From positions 20,465 through 57,806 of the forward strand of contig DCTT01000008.1 in NCBI GenBank assembly GCA_002329295.1: a stretch of 37,342 nucleotides of DNA, written 5' to 3'. This stretch comes from Eubacteriaceae bacterium UBA1433 (GTDB taxonomy: Bacteria; Bacillota; Clostridia; Eubacteriales; UBA1433). Numbering within the stretch: the first letter of the stretch is position 1; each line of letters starts with the position of its first letter. Positions 8,112 to 17,052 of the stretch are shown here, in pieces. Under the pieces are notes generated by a model, which did no database searches, had not been told where the DNA came from, and worked only from the letters and a program-made list of their open reading frames with translations. The position numbers were made by a program, and so were the translations under genes.

Positions 8112-9424
8112 AAGAATATCTGCTGAAAAAAATTTGCGATAAATCCATTGCGGTGGGTGTAATCGGACTGGGCTATGTAGGACTGCCTTTGGCTGTTGAA
8201 AAAGCAAAGGCGGGATTTAAGACCATTGGTTTTGATATACAAAAGGCAAGAGCGGAAATGGTCAACAAAGGACAAAACTATATCGGCGATGTCGTTGCCG
8301 AAGACTTGCAGGAAATTGTGAACAGCGGCATGCTTTCGGCCACATGTGATTTCAGTTTTATCAAAGATGTCGATTTTATTGCCATTTGTGTGCCTACGCC
8401 ACTCAATGAATATAAACAGCCCGACATCAGTTATGTGGAGAGTTCCGCAAAAGAAATCAGCAAATATTTGACAAAAAATACGATTGTGGTGTTGGAGTCC
8501 ACGACGTATCCCGGAACCACGGAAGAGCTGATTTGTCCGATTTTGGAAGAAGGATCCGGCCTCGTATGCGGAGAAGATTTTTATTTGGGATTTTCACCGG
8601 AACGTGTGGATCCGGGCAACTTGGTTTACAAAACGAAAAACACACCGAAGGTTGTCGGCGGCGTTGGAAAAGAGGCAACAGAAGTGATTGCGGCAATGTA
8701 CCGGCAGGTGTTGGAGAGTGATATTATGGAAGTCTCCTCGCCGGCTGTGGCGGAGATGGAAAAGATTCTGGAAAACACATATCGAAATATCAATATCGCT
8801 CTTGTCAACGAACTGGCGATGCTTTGCGATAAAATGAACATCAATATTTGGGAAGTCATTGAGGCGGCAAAAACAAAGCCCTATGGATTTCAGGCTTTTT
8901 ATCCGGGACCGGGGTTGGGCGGACATTGCATCCCTCTCGATCCGTATTATCTGTCCTGGAAAGCGAGAAAATATGATTTTCATATTTCTCTTTTGGAAGC
9001 CTCTGCCATGGTCAATGACAAGATGCCCGAGTATTGCGTGGAGAGAGCGGGCAAGATTTTGAATCGCCACAAAAAAGCCTTGAACGGCTCAAGGGTATTA
9101 ATGGTAGGTGTTGCTTATAAAAAAGACATTGACGATTATCGGGAAAGTCCGGCGCTGAAAGTCAGTGAAGAATTTCAAAAAAACGGGGCGATTGTTGACT
9201 TTTATGACCCTTATATTCCCAGTTATAAATATAAAGAAAAAATCTACCATGGTCTCAAAACGATTGATGAAGCCGTCGTGGGAAGCTATGACATTGTCGT
9301 GATTACAACAAATCATACAGCAGTAGATTACGAGATGATTGCCAAAAACGCCAAAGCGATCTTTGATACAAAAAATGCTATGGCGGATATTGTCGAAAAC
9401 AGAGAACATATCGAGCTGTTATAA
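8108..9424 (+). CDS. wbpA: UDP-N-acetylglucosamine 6-dehydrogenase, WbpA-like
   Basis: A 438-residue member of the UDP-glucose/GDP-mannose dehydrogenase family. It oxidises C6 of UDP-GlcNAc in two NAD+-dependent steps to the uronic acid. The dinucleotide fold starts with VIGLGYVGLP (18-27), FSPERVDPGN (162-171) is the central signature, and the catalytic cysteine is C274 in GLGGHCIPLDPYYL. The C-terminal UDP-binding domain is complete. Translation probably couples to wbpD through the four-base overlap. Sequence alone cannot separate UDP-GlcNAc from UDP-ManNAc (WecC) oxidation; the WbpB/E/D neighbours favour UDP-GlcNAc. Confidence 0.9.
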   Translation: MKEYLLKKICDKSIAVGVIGLGYVGLPLAVEKAKAGFKTIGFDIQKARAEMVNKGQNYIGDVVAEDLQEIVNSGMLSATCDFSFIKDVDFIAICVPTPLNEYKQPDISYVESSAKEISKYLTKNTIVVLESTTYPGTTEELICPILEEGSGLVCGEDFYLGFSPERVDPGNLVYKTKNTPKVVGGVGKEATEVIAAMYRQVLESDIMEVSSPAVAEMEKILENTYRNINIALVNELAMLCDKMNINIWEVIEAAKTKPYGFQAFYPGPGLGGHCIPLDPYYLSWKARKYDFHISLLEASAMVNDKMPEYCVERAGKILNRHKKALNGSRVLMVGVAYKKDIDDYRESPALKVSEEFQKNGAIVDFYDPYIPSYKYKEKIYHGLKTIDEAVVGSYDIVVITTNHTAVDYEMIAKNAKAIFDTKNAMADIVENREHIELL

Positions 9425-9456
9425 ACGTATTTTAAAAGAAAAGAAGAAGGAATCTT

Positions 9457-10512
9457 ATGAATTATGCGTTAATCGGATGTGGTCGTATTTCTGCGAACCA
9501 TATCAAAGCGGCAAGAGAAAATCAATGGAATATCGTAGCGATTTGCGATGTTTTTGAAGAAGGCATGAAAATATTTCGCTGTCAACAGGAGTTGAAAAGC
9601 GATGTTAAGAGCTACAGAGACTACAGGGAAATGCTTGCCGAAGAAAAAATCGATGTCGTCAGCATTGCGGTAAAGAGCGGGTTGCATGCGCAAATTGCGC
9701 TGGACTGCATGAAGGCGGGCGTACATATAATTATTGAAAAGCCCTTGGCGTTATCGCTGAAAGAGGCGGATGCGGTGATTGCCTGCAGCAATGAGACAGG
9801 CATGAAAGCAGCAGTGTGTCATCAAAATCGATTTTACCCTTCCGTGCAGTTTGTGAAAAGGGCGATGGAAAAGGGAAAATTCGGGAAACTCTCTCACGGC
9901 GCCATGCATGTGAGATGGAACCGAGGAGAGGCCTATTACCAAGAAGCGACATGGCGCGGCACCTGGCAAGAAGACGGCGGAACGATGATGAACCAGTGCA
10001 TTCACAGCATTGACATCTTTCGTTGGTTGATGGGCGGGGAAATTGAAGAGGTTTTCGGCTATACGGCAAGGCAACTGCATCCTTATATAGAAACCGAAGA
10101 CGTGGCTTTAGCGGTGATCAAGTTTCAAAACGGCGCAATCGGCACGATAGAGGCATCTGTCAATGTGTATCCGAAAAATTTGGAAGAGACGCTGTATCTT
10201 TTCGGCGAAAAGGGTACGGTGAAACTGGGCGGCAAATCGTTGAACACGGTTGAGCATGCTTTGTTTGAAAAAGCGGGTGAACAAGCAGAACCGGCGCAAG
10301 GACTTATGGGACACAGTGCGGTGTTTGCGGATATGAAAGAGGCCATTGAACAAAGCAGAGCGCCCTATATTGATGCCCGGGAGGGCAGAGCGGCTATTGA
10401 GCTGATTTTGGCGATTCATCAATCTGCAAAGGAAAAAAGGCCTGTTCAATTGCCGCTGTCGGAGGCAAAAGTAACTGATTTTCGAGGTATGTTTAAAAAT
10501 GGCACAGATTAA
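9457..10512 (+). CDS. wbpB: UDP-GlcNAcA 3-dehydrogenase, WbpB-like (Gfo/Idh/MocA)
   Basis: A 351-residue Gfo/Idh/MocA oxidoreductase. The NAD-binding motif is LIGCGRISANH (5-15), the EKP motif is at 94-96, and GGTMMNQCIHSIDIFRWLMG holds the conserved His and Asp of the active site. In the WbpA-B-E-D pathway this enzyme oxidises C3 of UDP-GlcNAcA so that WbpE can aminate it. An AAGAAGAAGGAA ribosome site precedes the ATG. The coding end overlaps the next glycosyltransferase by 14 bases. The family assignment is firm and the pathway role comes from context. Confidence 0.87.
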   Translation: MNYALIGCGRISANHIKAARENQWNIVAICDVFEEGMKIFRCQQELKSDVKSYRDYREMLAEEKIDVVSIAVKSGLHAQIALDCMKAGVHIIIEKPLALSLKEADAVIACSNETGMKAAVCHQNRFYPSVQFVKRAMEKGKFGKLSHGAMHVRWNRGEAYYQEATWRGTWQEDGGTMMNQCIHSIDIFRWLMGGEIEEVFGYTARQLHPYIETEDVALAVIKFQNGAIGTIEASVNVYPKNLEETLYLFGEKGTVKLGGKSLNTVEHALFEKAGEQAEPAQGLMGHSAVFADMKEAIEQSRAPYIDAREGRAAIELILAIHQSAKEKRPVQLPLSEAKVTDFRGMFKNGTD

Positions 10513-11590
10513 TATGATTTTAACCAACGGATTTGATCCGGATTCGAGGGTATATAAAGAAGCGAAATATTTGGTGGAACAAGGCCATAAGGTAGAAATC
10601 CACTGTTGGGATCGCGAGCTGAGATACTTAAATGAGCAAGATGTGATGATGGAAGGCTTTCGCATTATTCGATATGGAATCGGCACACAGCCGGGAAGCG
10701 GATTTAAACAATTGCCGGCGTTTTTCAAATTTATCAAAAAATGTCGAACGGCATTAAAATCTGCGGAGTACGATTATTTGCATTGCCATGACTTGGATGG
10801 CATGTTGGTAGGGTATTTTGCCAAAAACAAAACCGCAAAACTCGTTTTTGATATGCACGAATATTACGAAAACGGCAAACTGGAAAAGATTTATGTTTTT
10901 GTCAGAGCAGTGATTCGTTTTTTACAAAACAAATCCTACAAAATCATTTATGTCAATGAAACCCAAACAAAAGAAGTGCGTCAAAAAAACATTGACAAGC
11001 TGGTCTATTTGCCGAATTATCCTGAGAAGGAAATCTTCAAACCTGCTGAAAAGACGTTTCCGGAGGTGCTTAGGGTTACTTATACAGGATATGTCAGGGA
11101 TTACGGCGCTTTTAGTATGTTGTTGGCGGCAGTGGGCAACGACCCTCGTTTTCACATCGCGATTAACGGAATCGGCGGATGTTATGAGCAGGTAAAGCTT
11201 GATGCAGAGCAATATAACAATGTAGAGGTCACGGGAGAATTTGACTATAACGATATAGCGGATTTCTACAATTGTTCGGATATTACATTTTGTTTATACA
11301 ACAATAAAGACAAAAATCATAATACTTGTATAGCAATCAAATTTTATGAATCGATACTGTTTTTGACACCGATTCTTGTAGCAAAAGAGACTGCTATGGA
11401 AGAAATGTGCATAAAATATAAAATCGGACAAGGAATCGACAGTAGTGTCGAAGGGGTGCGGGAAGCCTTGGAATATTTGTATGACAATCGAGAGGTATTG
11501 GAATCCTATAAAGAAAATATGCGTAAGATACAGTTCGATTTTTCCTGGGAAGCAATTGTAACAAAACTGGATGATATTTATCGGGTATAA
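10499..11590 (+). CDS. Glycosyltransferase family 4
   Basis: A 363-residue GT-B glycosyltransferase that begins inside the end of wbpB (14-base overlap). The N-terminus NMILTNGFDPDSRVYKEA resembles GT4 enzymes whose first motif is SxxxDxRVxxEA, followed by YLHCHDLDGML. The C-terminal half carries CIAIKFYESILFLTPILVAKET, the donor-binding region, less canonical than in the third GT4 of the cluster. It probably attaches one sugar of the lipid-linked repeat on the cytosolic side, possibly the diamino uronic acid made by the four genes directly upstream. Donor and acceptor are not determinable here. Confidence 0.82.
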   Translation: MAQINMILTNGFDPDSRVYKEAKYLVEQGHKVEIHCWDRELRYLNEQDVMMEGFRIIRYGIGTQPGSGFKQLPAFFKFIKKCRTALKSAEYDYLHCHDLDGMLVGYFAKNKTAKLVFDMHEYYENGKLEKIYVFVRAVIRFLQNKSYKIIYVNETQTKEVRQKNIDKLVYLPNYPEKEIFKPAEKTFPEVLRVTYTGYVRDYGAFSMLLAAVGNDPRFHIAINGIGGCYEQVKLDAEQYNNVEVTGEFDYNDIADFYNCSDITFCLYNNKDKNHNTCIAIKFYESILFLTPILVAKETAMEEMCIKYKIGQGIDSSVEGVREALEYLYDNREVLESYKENMRKIQFDFSWEAIVTKLDDIYRV

Positions 11591-11605
11591 AGAGAGGAAA
11601 TAAAT

Positions 11606-12718
11606 ATGGATATGGAATACCGGCAATGCAGCAGATGTGTTATGGACAATGCCTCCGATAATACAATCGTCTTTAATCAAGAAGGATACTGCAATTATTG
11701 TACGGAAGCCATTGAAACGTTACAGGAACGATATTTCCCGAACGAGGCAGGCGCCAAAAAACTTGATGAATTGTTGACCATATTAAAAAAAGAAGGAGAA
11801 AACAGAGAATATGACTGCATTATGGGCATATCAGGCGGACTGGACTCGGCTTATTTGGCGTATCTCGGTTACCAACATGGGTTGAGAATTTTGGCCATTC
11901 ATGTGGACGACGGTTTAAATGTTCCCGTTGCATCGGAGAATATAAAAAAAATAATCAAAAAATGTGGAATTGATATGATCTATAAGCGACCTGATATGGA
12001 GCAGTATTATGGTGTAACGAAAGCATTTTTCAAGGCCGGGTTGCCGAACCTGGCCATTCCTCAGGACAATTTAATTTATGCTTACATGTATGTATATGCG
12101 AAAAAGCATAGGATTCGATATTATTTATCCGGCGGAAATTTTTCTACGGAATCTATATTGCAACGCGGAAACACGCATAATGTATTGGATAAAAAACATA
12201 TTTTTGCGATTAACAAGCGGTTTGGCACCACGGCATTAAACAAGCTGCAAATTACTTCAAGTTTTGAAAGGCGGATTAAAAATCAACTGTTGTTGCGTAT
12301 CAAGGAAGTCAGACCATTGGATTACATTGATTATAACAAAGAAAATGCAATCAAAGAATTGGCAGACTTTTGCGGATTTAATTATTACGGCGGTAAGCAT
12401 TATGAATCTTATTTGACGATATTTATGCAAAAATATTATTTGCCGTTAAAATTTGGAGTGGATAAACGCAGGTCGCACTTTTCCAGCTTGATTGTTTCAG
12501 GGCAGATGACAAGAGAAGAAGCTCTTGAGGAATTAAAAAGACCCTTTTATGAACCGGGGGAGTTGAATGTATGTATGGACAAAATGCTGGAAGTCTTTGC
12601 TATGGATCAGGAGGAATTTGAAAATATTATGCGTCAATCGCCAAAGCAACACGAAGAGTTTGTAACATCATCCTGGAAATATGTTAATAAGAATGTAAAG
12701 ATAGTAAGAGGATATTAA
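11606..12718 (+). CDS. wbpG: N-acetyl sugar amidotransferase, WbpG/PseA-like PP-loop ATPase
   Basis: A 370-residue PP-loop enzyme preceded by GAGAGGAAATAA. It opens with a Cys quartet (C8, C11, C29, C32) and has the ATP-binding motif SGGLDS (76-81); MTREEALEELKRP near the end is a family signature. WbpG in Pseudomonas converts an N-acetyl group of a 2,3-diamino uronic acid to acetamidino, with ammonia from a HisH-type glutaminase and a HisF-type partner. Here the substrate would be the UDP-GlcNAc(3NAc)A made by the upstream module, or a derivative. No hisH/hisF homologue is visible in the window, so the ammonia source is open. The fused enzyme at 2755-4581 could supply it, or the genes lie elsewhere. 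Confidence 0.82.
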   Translation: MDMEYRQCSRCVMDNASDNTIVFNQEGYCNYCTEAIETLQERYFPNEAGAKKLDELLTILKKEGENREYDCIMGISGGLDSAYLAYLGYQHGLRILAIHVDDGLNVPVASENIKKIIKKCGIDMIYKRPDMEQYYGVTKAFFKAGLPNLAIPQDNLIYAYMYVYAKKHRIRYYLSGGNFSTESILQRGNTHNVLDKKHIFAINKRFGTTALNKLQITSSFERRIKNQLLLRIKEVRPLDYIDYNKENAIKELADFCGFNYYGGKHYESYLTIFMQKYYLPLKFGVDKRRSHFSSLIVSGQMTREEALEELKRPFYEPGELNVCMDKMLEVFAMDQEEFENIMRQSPKQHEEFVTSSWKYVNKNVKIVRGY

Positions 12719-12723
12719 GCTAA

Positions 12724-13863
12724 ATGTATATATTGATTGTTGCAGAAAGTTACCCTACTTCAGAATATAAGCTAAACGGTATTTTTGAATTTGATCAAGC
12801 TTTGGCCTTGGCAAAAACGGGTCACAAGGTTGTTTATGCTGCTGTAGATTTGCGTTCGGTAAGAAGATGGCGAAAATGGGGATTTCAAAGTCTAAAAAAT
12901 GGAGAAGTCTTTGTTGAAATCATCAATCTTCCCTGGGGCAGGTTTCCGAGAAAAAAAGTGGGAAAATGGGGATTTGCAAAGCTTTATAAGAGAATTGTAA
13001 AGCGGCATGGAGTACCGGACATTATTCATGCTCATTTTATTTTTTCCGGGTATCTTGTGGCCGAACATTTACGTCAAACAAACATTCCGTTGATTTTAAC
13101 AGAGCATCTTTCTTCCATGAATCAAGAAACACTCAGCCCCTATTATATGCGGTTAGGAGAAGCGACGTATCGGCATATGGATAAAGTTTTGGCGGTAAGC
13201 AGCCAGCTTTCTAAGAATATTTTGCAAAAATTTGGCGTGGAAAGTGAAATTGTACCCAATCTTTTGGCGACGGATATTTTTTCGTATGAGCCTATCAAAA
13301 AAAGCGAAGAATTATTTTACTTTGTTTCGGTGGGAAGTTTGATACCGGATAAAAGGATACAATTTCTCGTGGAAAAATTTATACAATGTTTTCGCGACGA
13401 CCGGAACACAAAATTGTATATTTTTGGTGAAGGATCGGAGGAAAAAGCAATAGAAGCATTGATTGACAAAAAAGGTGTGAAAGACCAGGTTTTTTTATTG
13501 GGTGTTGTTAAGCGTGATGAAATAGCTGAAAAATTTAGAGAATCCGATTGTTTTGTGTTATTATCAAAGCACGAGACCTTTGGAGTGGCTTATATAGAGG
13601 CTTTGGCGTCCGGCCTTCCTGTGATTGCCACGCGGTGTGGCGGACCGGAAGATTTTATAGACGAAAGCAACGGCATCTTGGTTGGTGTGGACAATGAAGC
13701 AGAGATAGAAAAGGCTTTGAAAAAAATGCGGTATCGAGAGATGGAGTTTGACAGAGAACGTATTTCGAAGGAGGCGATAAAAAATTTTTCGCCGGAGACA
13801 ATAGCGGAAAGGTTGAGTAAAATTTATGAGGCAGTTATCAGAACAAAAAACCGTCATCAGTAA
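12724..13863 (+). CDS. Glycosyltransferase family 4
   Basis: A 379-residue GT-B enzyme, the most canonical GT4 of the cluster. The N-terminus has the glycine-poor SYPTSEYKLNGIFEFDQALAL start, then IIHAHFIFSGYLV and LTEHLSS. The C-terminal domain has FVSVGSLIPDKRI and the E-x7-E donor motif in HETFGVAYIEALASGLPVI. It starts five bases after the wbpG stop. Its last 38 bases overlap the start of the wzy frame. It should add a sugar to the growing lipid-linked oligosaccharide. Specificity is unknown. Confidence 0.86.
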   Translation: MYILIVAESYPTSEYKLNGIFEFDQALALAKTGHKVVYAAVDLRSVRRWRKWGFQSLKNGEVFVEIINLPWGRFPRKKVGKWGFAKLYKRIVKRHGVPDIIHAHFIFSGYLVAEHLRQTNIPLILTEHLSSMNQETLSPYYMRLGEATYRHMDKVLAVSSQLSKNILQKFGVESEIVPNLLATDIFSYEPIKKSEELFYFVSVGSLIPDKRIQFLVEKFIQCFRDDRNTKLYIFGEGSEEKAIEALIDKKGVKDQVFLLGVVKRDEIAEKFRESDCFVLLSKHETFGVAYIEALASGLPVIATRCGGPEDFIDESNGILVGVDNEAEIEKALKKMRYREMEFDRERISKEAIKNFSPETIAERLSKIYEAVIRTKNRHQ

Positions 13864-15247
13864 AATTGCATATTTTGCTATTTTTGCATCCCTGATCGGC
13901 GCAAATGTGCTGGCGATAGATTTAGTGTTTTTTCAATTATCGCTGTTTCGGATGACCATTCTTTTCGTGGTTTTTTTATTTTTTCTCAGCTTAAGGATGA
14001 AAACACAATCGTTAGCCATTATCGGAGACATAGGCAACAGATTTTCTATAGCATTTATGTTACTTTGGGCATGTTATGCCGTTCTATCCTTTTTTTGGGT
14101 ACAAGATTACATAGCATGGATGAAAGCGGTATACTTTTTAAGTCTCAACGTGATTTGTGTTGTTTTATTCACCAATGCTTTTAAACAAAGCACGCAAATT
14201 TTAACTTGTCTGAGAGTCTTTGCTGTTATGATCGTTCTCCATAACCTCATGGGGTGGTATGAGTTAATAGCGAAAAATTATTTCTTTTTGGAAGAAAGCC
14301 TTGTAATATATTATCGGCATTTTCGATACCCGGTATCTATTTTTGGAAACACCAATGACTTTGCAACGTTTTTATTGATCTCGATTTTTATTTTGTATAC
14401 GTGTATGCAAAATGCAAAAAGCCGATTGATGAAATATTTTTATATTGTGATGATAATTTCGTCGGTAGTCCTGTTGTATATGACCTCCTCAAGGGCGAAT
14501 ATGTTGGGGCTGATCATAGCTTTCGCGGTTTTGGTTTGGATGAACCTTTATAATAAAAAGACACAGATGCTTGTTTTTATCGTCTTTCTTTTGTTGTGTA
14601 TATTGATAGCGATGAAGCCGGAACTGTTGGAAAAAGCGTTTTCGATGATTGGAAAAACATTTTATTTTAATAAAGAAAAGGTAACGGACTCTGTTAATAT
14701 ACGTATGAACTTACTGAAAAATGGCGGTATTTTTTTAATAGATACTTTTGGCATGGGAACGGGCGCGGGAAATGTGGGATATTGGATGGCCAATGCATCC
14801 ATTTATGATACAAACGGGATTACCGATATCCACAACTGGTGGATGGAAATTTTGACTGGATATGGTATAACCATATTTGTTTTGTATATTATGTTTTATG
14901 TACTGCTTTTTCGAAGTTGTTACATAAAATACAAAATGGCCATTACCCGGATAGACAAAACAGTTTCTTTATGTTTTTTATGCTGTTTGGCAGGGTACGT
15001 GATAGGAGGTATCAGTTCAAGCTCAAATATCAGCAGTGAGTGGCTGTGGGTTTTTTGGAGTATTGTGATTGCTTATCAAGGACTTAAGATGGATGAACTC
15101 CAAAATGGGGTTGCCTATATAGGGAGGCTGAGAACAAAAGAGCAGTCGAAAATTCTTGAGGAAGTTGGGAATAAAAGATGCCGTGGGCAACAAGCAAAAA
15201 CAGATGAAACACTGTTCATTAGAAAATGCGGTGCACTGGAAAAGTAG
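13826..15247 (+). CDS. wzy: Wzy-type polysaccharide polymerase / O-antigen ligase family membrane protein
   Basis: A 473-residue integral membrane protein with about ten or more hydrophobic segments. The O-antigen ligase/polymerase region is recognisable from MTSSRANMLGLIIA in the middle, and from GTGAGNVGYW with IHNWWMEILTGYGI before the last helices. In Wzx/Wzy systems this protein joins lipid-linked repeat units on the outer face of the membrane. The predicted start overlaps the preceding GT4 gene by 38 bases, with GGAAAGG 13 bases upstream; a slightly later start is possible. The C-terminal 50 residues are soluble and charged and end close to the flippase remnant. A ligase role cannot be excluded. 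Confidence 0.8.
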   Translation: MRQLSEQKTVISKIAYFAIFASLIGANVLAIDLVFFQLSLFRMTILFVVFLFFLSLRMKTQSLAIIGDIGNRFSIAFMLLWACYAVLSFFWVQDYIAWMKAVYFLSLNVICVVLFTNAFKQSTQILTCLRVFAVMIVLHNLMGWYELIAKNYFFLEESLVIYYRHFRYPVSIFGNTNDFATFLLISIFILYTCMQNAKSRLMKYFYIVMIISSVVLLYMTSSRANMLGLIIAFAVLVWMNLYNKKTQMLVFIVFLLLCILIAMKPELLEKAFSMIGKTFYFNKEKVTDSVNIRMNLLKNGGIFLIDTFGMGTGAGNVGYWMANASIYDTNGITDIHNWWMEILTGYGITIFVLYIMFYVLLFRSCYIKYKMAITRIDKTVSLCFLCCLAGYVIGGISSSSNISSEWLWVFWSIVIAYQGLKMDELQNGVAYIGRLRTKEQSKILEEVGNKRCRGQQAKTDETLFIRKCGALEK

Positions 15248-15255
15248 ATGTATGT

Positions 15256-15498
15256 GTGAAGAAAAGCAGGAAGAGTATGTACACAGCAATTAGTGCAATC
15301 GGTCTGACAGTTACACAGGGGTTGTTTGGACTTATTGTACTCAAGCTGGTTATTTCACGCTATGGGTCTGGTTTTAACGGATTGAACTCAGCAGCAACGC
15401 AATTGGTGAGCATGTTGTTGTTTGTAGAAGGCGGATTTACATTGGTAGCAAATGTAGCGCTGTTTAAATCGTTGGTTTTGCGTAAGCTAACTTATTGA
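15256..15498 (+). pseudogene. Truncated 5' fragment of a Wzx-type flippase gene
   Basis: From GTG 15256 this 80-codon frame aligns with the start of the full-length flippase at 17053. By hand alignment 52 of 73 residues are identical (shared YTAISAI, FNGLNS, ATQLVSML, VEGGFTL, NVALFK). Similarity stops abruptly at the Leu-Val at residues 72-73, and the frame ends eight codons later. Only the first two membrane helices of a flippase of about 500 residues remain, so it cannot work as a transporter. The two copies differ too much for a recent tandem duplication. The fragment is better read as what is left of an older or foreign wzx allele at the edge of an inserted cassette. Confidence 0.82.
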
Positions 15499-15622
15499 GT
15501 AGATACTATATATATCAGGAGTGTTTTTACAAAAACGCTTTATATCATGTGCAAACCAGATACTTTTTATTATTGACAATTTATTAAACAAACAATTTTT
15601 TAATTTGATACAGGTGAGTTAA

Positions 15623-16657
15623 ATGAAGATTAGTGTCATAATACCAATTTATAATACAGAGGAGTATTTGTCTAAGTGTATTGAGAGTGTGATTTATCAA
15701 GATTATATAGATTTAGAGATTATTTTAGTCGATGATGGTTCTACAGATAATAGTCTCAGGATTTGTGAAAGCTATAGAAAAAAAGATCAAAGAATTGTAA
15801 TCATTACAAAGAATAATTCCGGTGTTTCTGACAGCAGGAATCAAGGACTAAAGGCGGCTACAGGTGATTATGTAGCTTTTTTAGATTCTGATGATTGGAT
15901 AGATTCTGATATGTACAGTAAAATGCTCGCTTCTATCCTGAAATATGATGCGGATTTATGCTTTTCAGGGTATGTTAGTGATGATGTTAATAAGAGTATT
16001 CATTACAGTATACAGGAAAATCAGAAAGTTTTTGATTCTGATTATATAAAAAATAGAATTATTCCCAGAATAATGGGATCGGATACTCTTTTATGGCCCG
16101 GTAATGAAATCAGTGGAAGTGTGTGTAGGATATTATTTAAGAGAAAAATTATAAATAATAAAATTTATTTTGACACAAATTTGCATTATGGTGAAGATAC
16201 ATTATTTACAATGGAAGTTTTATTTAATTGTTGTAAAGTAAGTGTGGTGGATGAATCACTTTATCATTATGTACAAAGAGAAAATTCTGCAGTGCATAGT
16301 TACCGGCCCGATTTTAAAGAAGAAGAAGAAAATTTAAGCAAAAAATACATTGAGTTATTAAAAATATACAGCAAAGACTCAAATTATGTATCTCAGTATA
16401 AGAAGAATATTGATAATCGGTTCCTAAAGTCTCGCTCAAAAATTATTGCGAACGAATCAAGCTTGAACAATAAGAAAAAATTAAAAGATAAGTTAAGATA
16501 TATACGGGATATATGTAATGAAGAAAGATTAATTGAATTGTTAAAGGAGGTAAAAAATGAAGAGTTACCGTTTAAAATGAAATGTAAATACAAAATGATG
16601 GAATATAAAATGAGTTTATTATTATATTTATATTATAGATATATTATAGATGTTTAA
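15623..16657 (+). CDS. Glycosyltransferase family 2
   Basis: A 344-residue GT-A glycosyltransferase. KISVIIPIYNTEEYLSKCI (2-20) begins the nucleotide-binding fold, VDDGST (36-41) and LDSDDW (87-92, the DxD motif) bind the donor phosphate and metal, and YGEDTLF marks the catalytic region. GGTGAG precedes the ATG. The gene is visibly richer in A+T than its neighbours and prefers codons ending in A or T. It lies between the flippase remnant and the full-length flippase, flanked by non-coding sequence on both sides. These are signs of separate acquisition. It would add one more sugar or branch to the repeat unit. Confidence 0.87.
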   Translation: MKISVIIPIYNTEEYLSKCIESVIYQDYIDLEIILVDDGSTDNSLRICESYRKKDQRIVIITKNNSGVSDSRNQGLKAATGDYVAFLDSDDWIDSDMYSKMLASILKYDADLCFSGYVSDDVNKSIHYSIQENQKVFDSDYIKNRIIPRIMGSDTLLWPGNEISGSVCRILFKRKIINNKIYFDTNLHYGEDTLFTMEVLFNCCKVSVVDESLYHYVQRENSAVHSYRPDFKEEEENLSKKYIELLKIYSKDSNYVSQYKKNIDNRFLKSRSKIIANESSLNNKKKLKDKLRYIRDICNEERLIELLKEVKNEELPFKMKCKYKMMEYKMSLLLYLYYRYIIDV

Positions 16658-17052
16658 AATGGCGATCTATGAAACTTTACTTGATTAGATGGTGCCTATG
16701 GAGTCATTATTAATATTATAAAAAGAAAAGAGTTGGGGTAGTCGGGTAGGGGATTTGTAGTTTAGCAGTTTTTTGAATTCATAGTTCTTAACTTATTTTA
16801 TTGTAATTTCTGGTTTGTAATTGGAACAATAATTAATTTTTTGTAGCTATGGTTATATTTTTATTGATATATTTTATAAATAGAAAATCAAGCAATAATC
16901 ATTTTGCGTAAAAGAGTTAAGAGACCTTGAATATTTTATCTTATATGGTCTTTGTTTCATAAGTCCTATAACGATATCAATTTCTATACTAAAAGAAAGT
17001 TGCGGCATCTTTTGTGGAAAAATTTCAAGATGGACGAAAAGGTAGGAGACGC
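16658..17052 (+). other. 395-base A+T-rich gap without an intact gene
   Basis: No complete gene is visible. Two short stop-terminated stretches look faintly protein-like: 16688-16741 (DGAYGVIINIIKRKELG) and 16846-16911 (AMVIFLLIYFINRKSS, hydrophobic). Neither has a start, and I cannot assign them to a family. Together with the flippase remnant, this gap probably contains scar sequence from recombination. Confidence 0.5.

Noticed and set aside
15226..15498. The short flippase-like frame as a functional small membrane protein
   Set aside because: It matches only the first two helices of the neighbouring Wzx and ends right after similarity is lost, which is better explained as a remnant.
15520..15539. 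AGTGTTTTT/AAAAACGCT inverted repeat as a terminator after the flippase remnant
   Set aside because: The arms are nearly adjacent, the stem is almost all A-T and no T-run follows.
15573..15604. Perfect TTGACA upstream of the GT2 gene as a promoter
   Set aside because: No -10 box at 16-18 bases; the best candidate TTTAAT is 20 bases away, so I do not call it.
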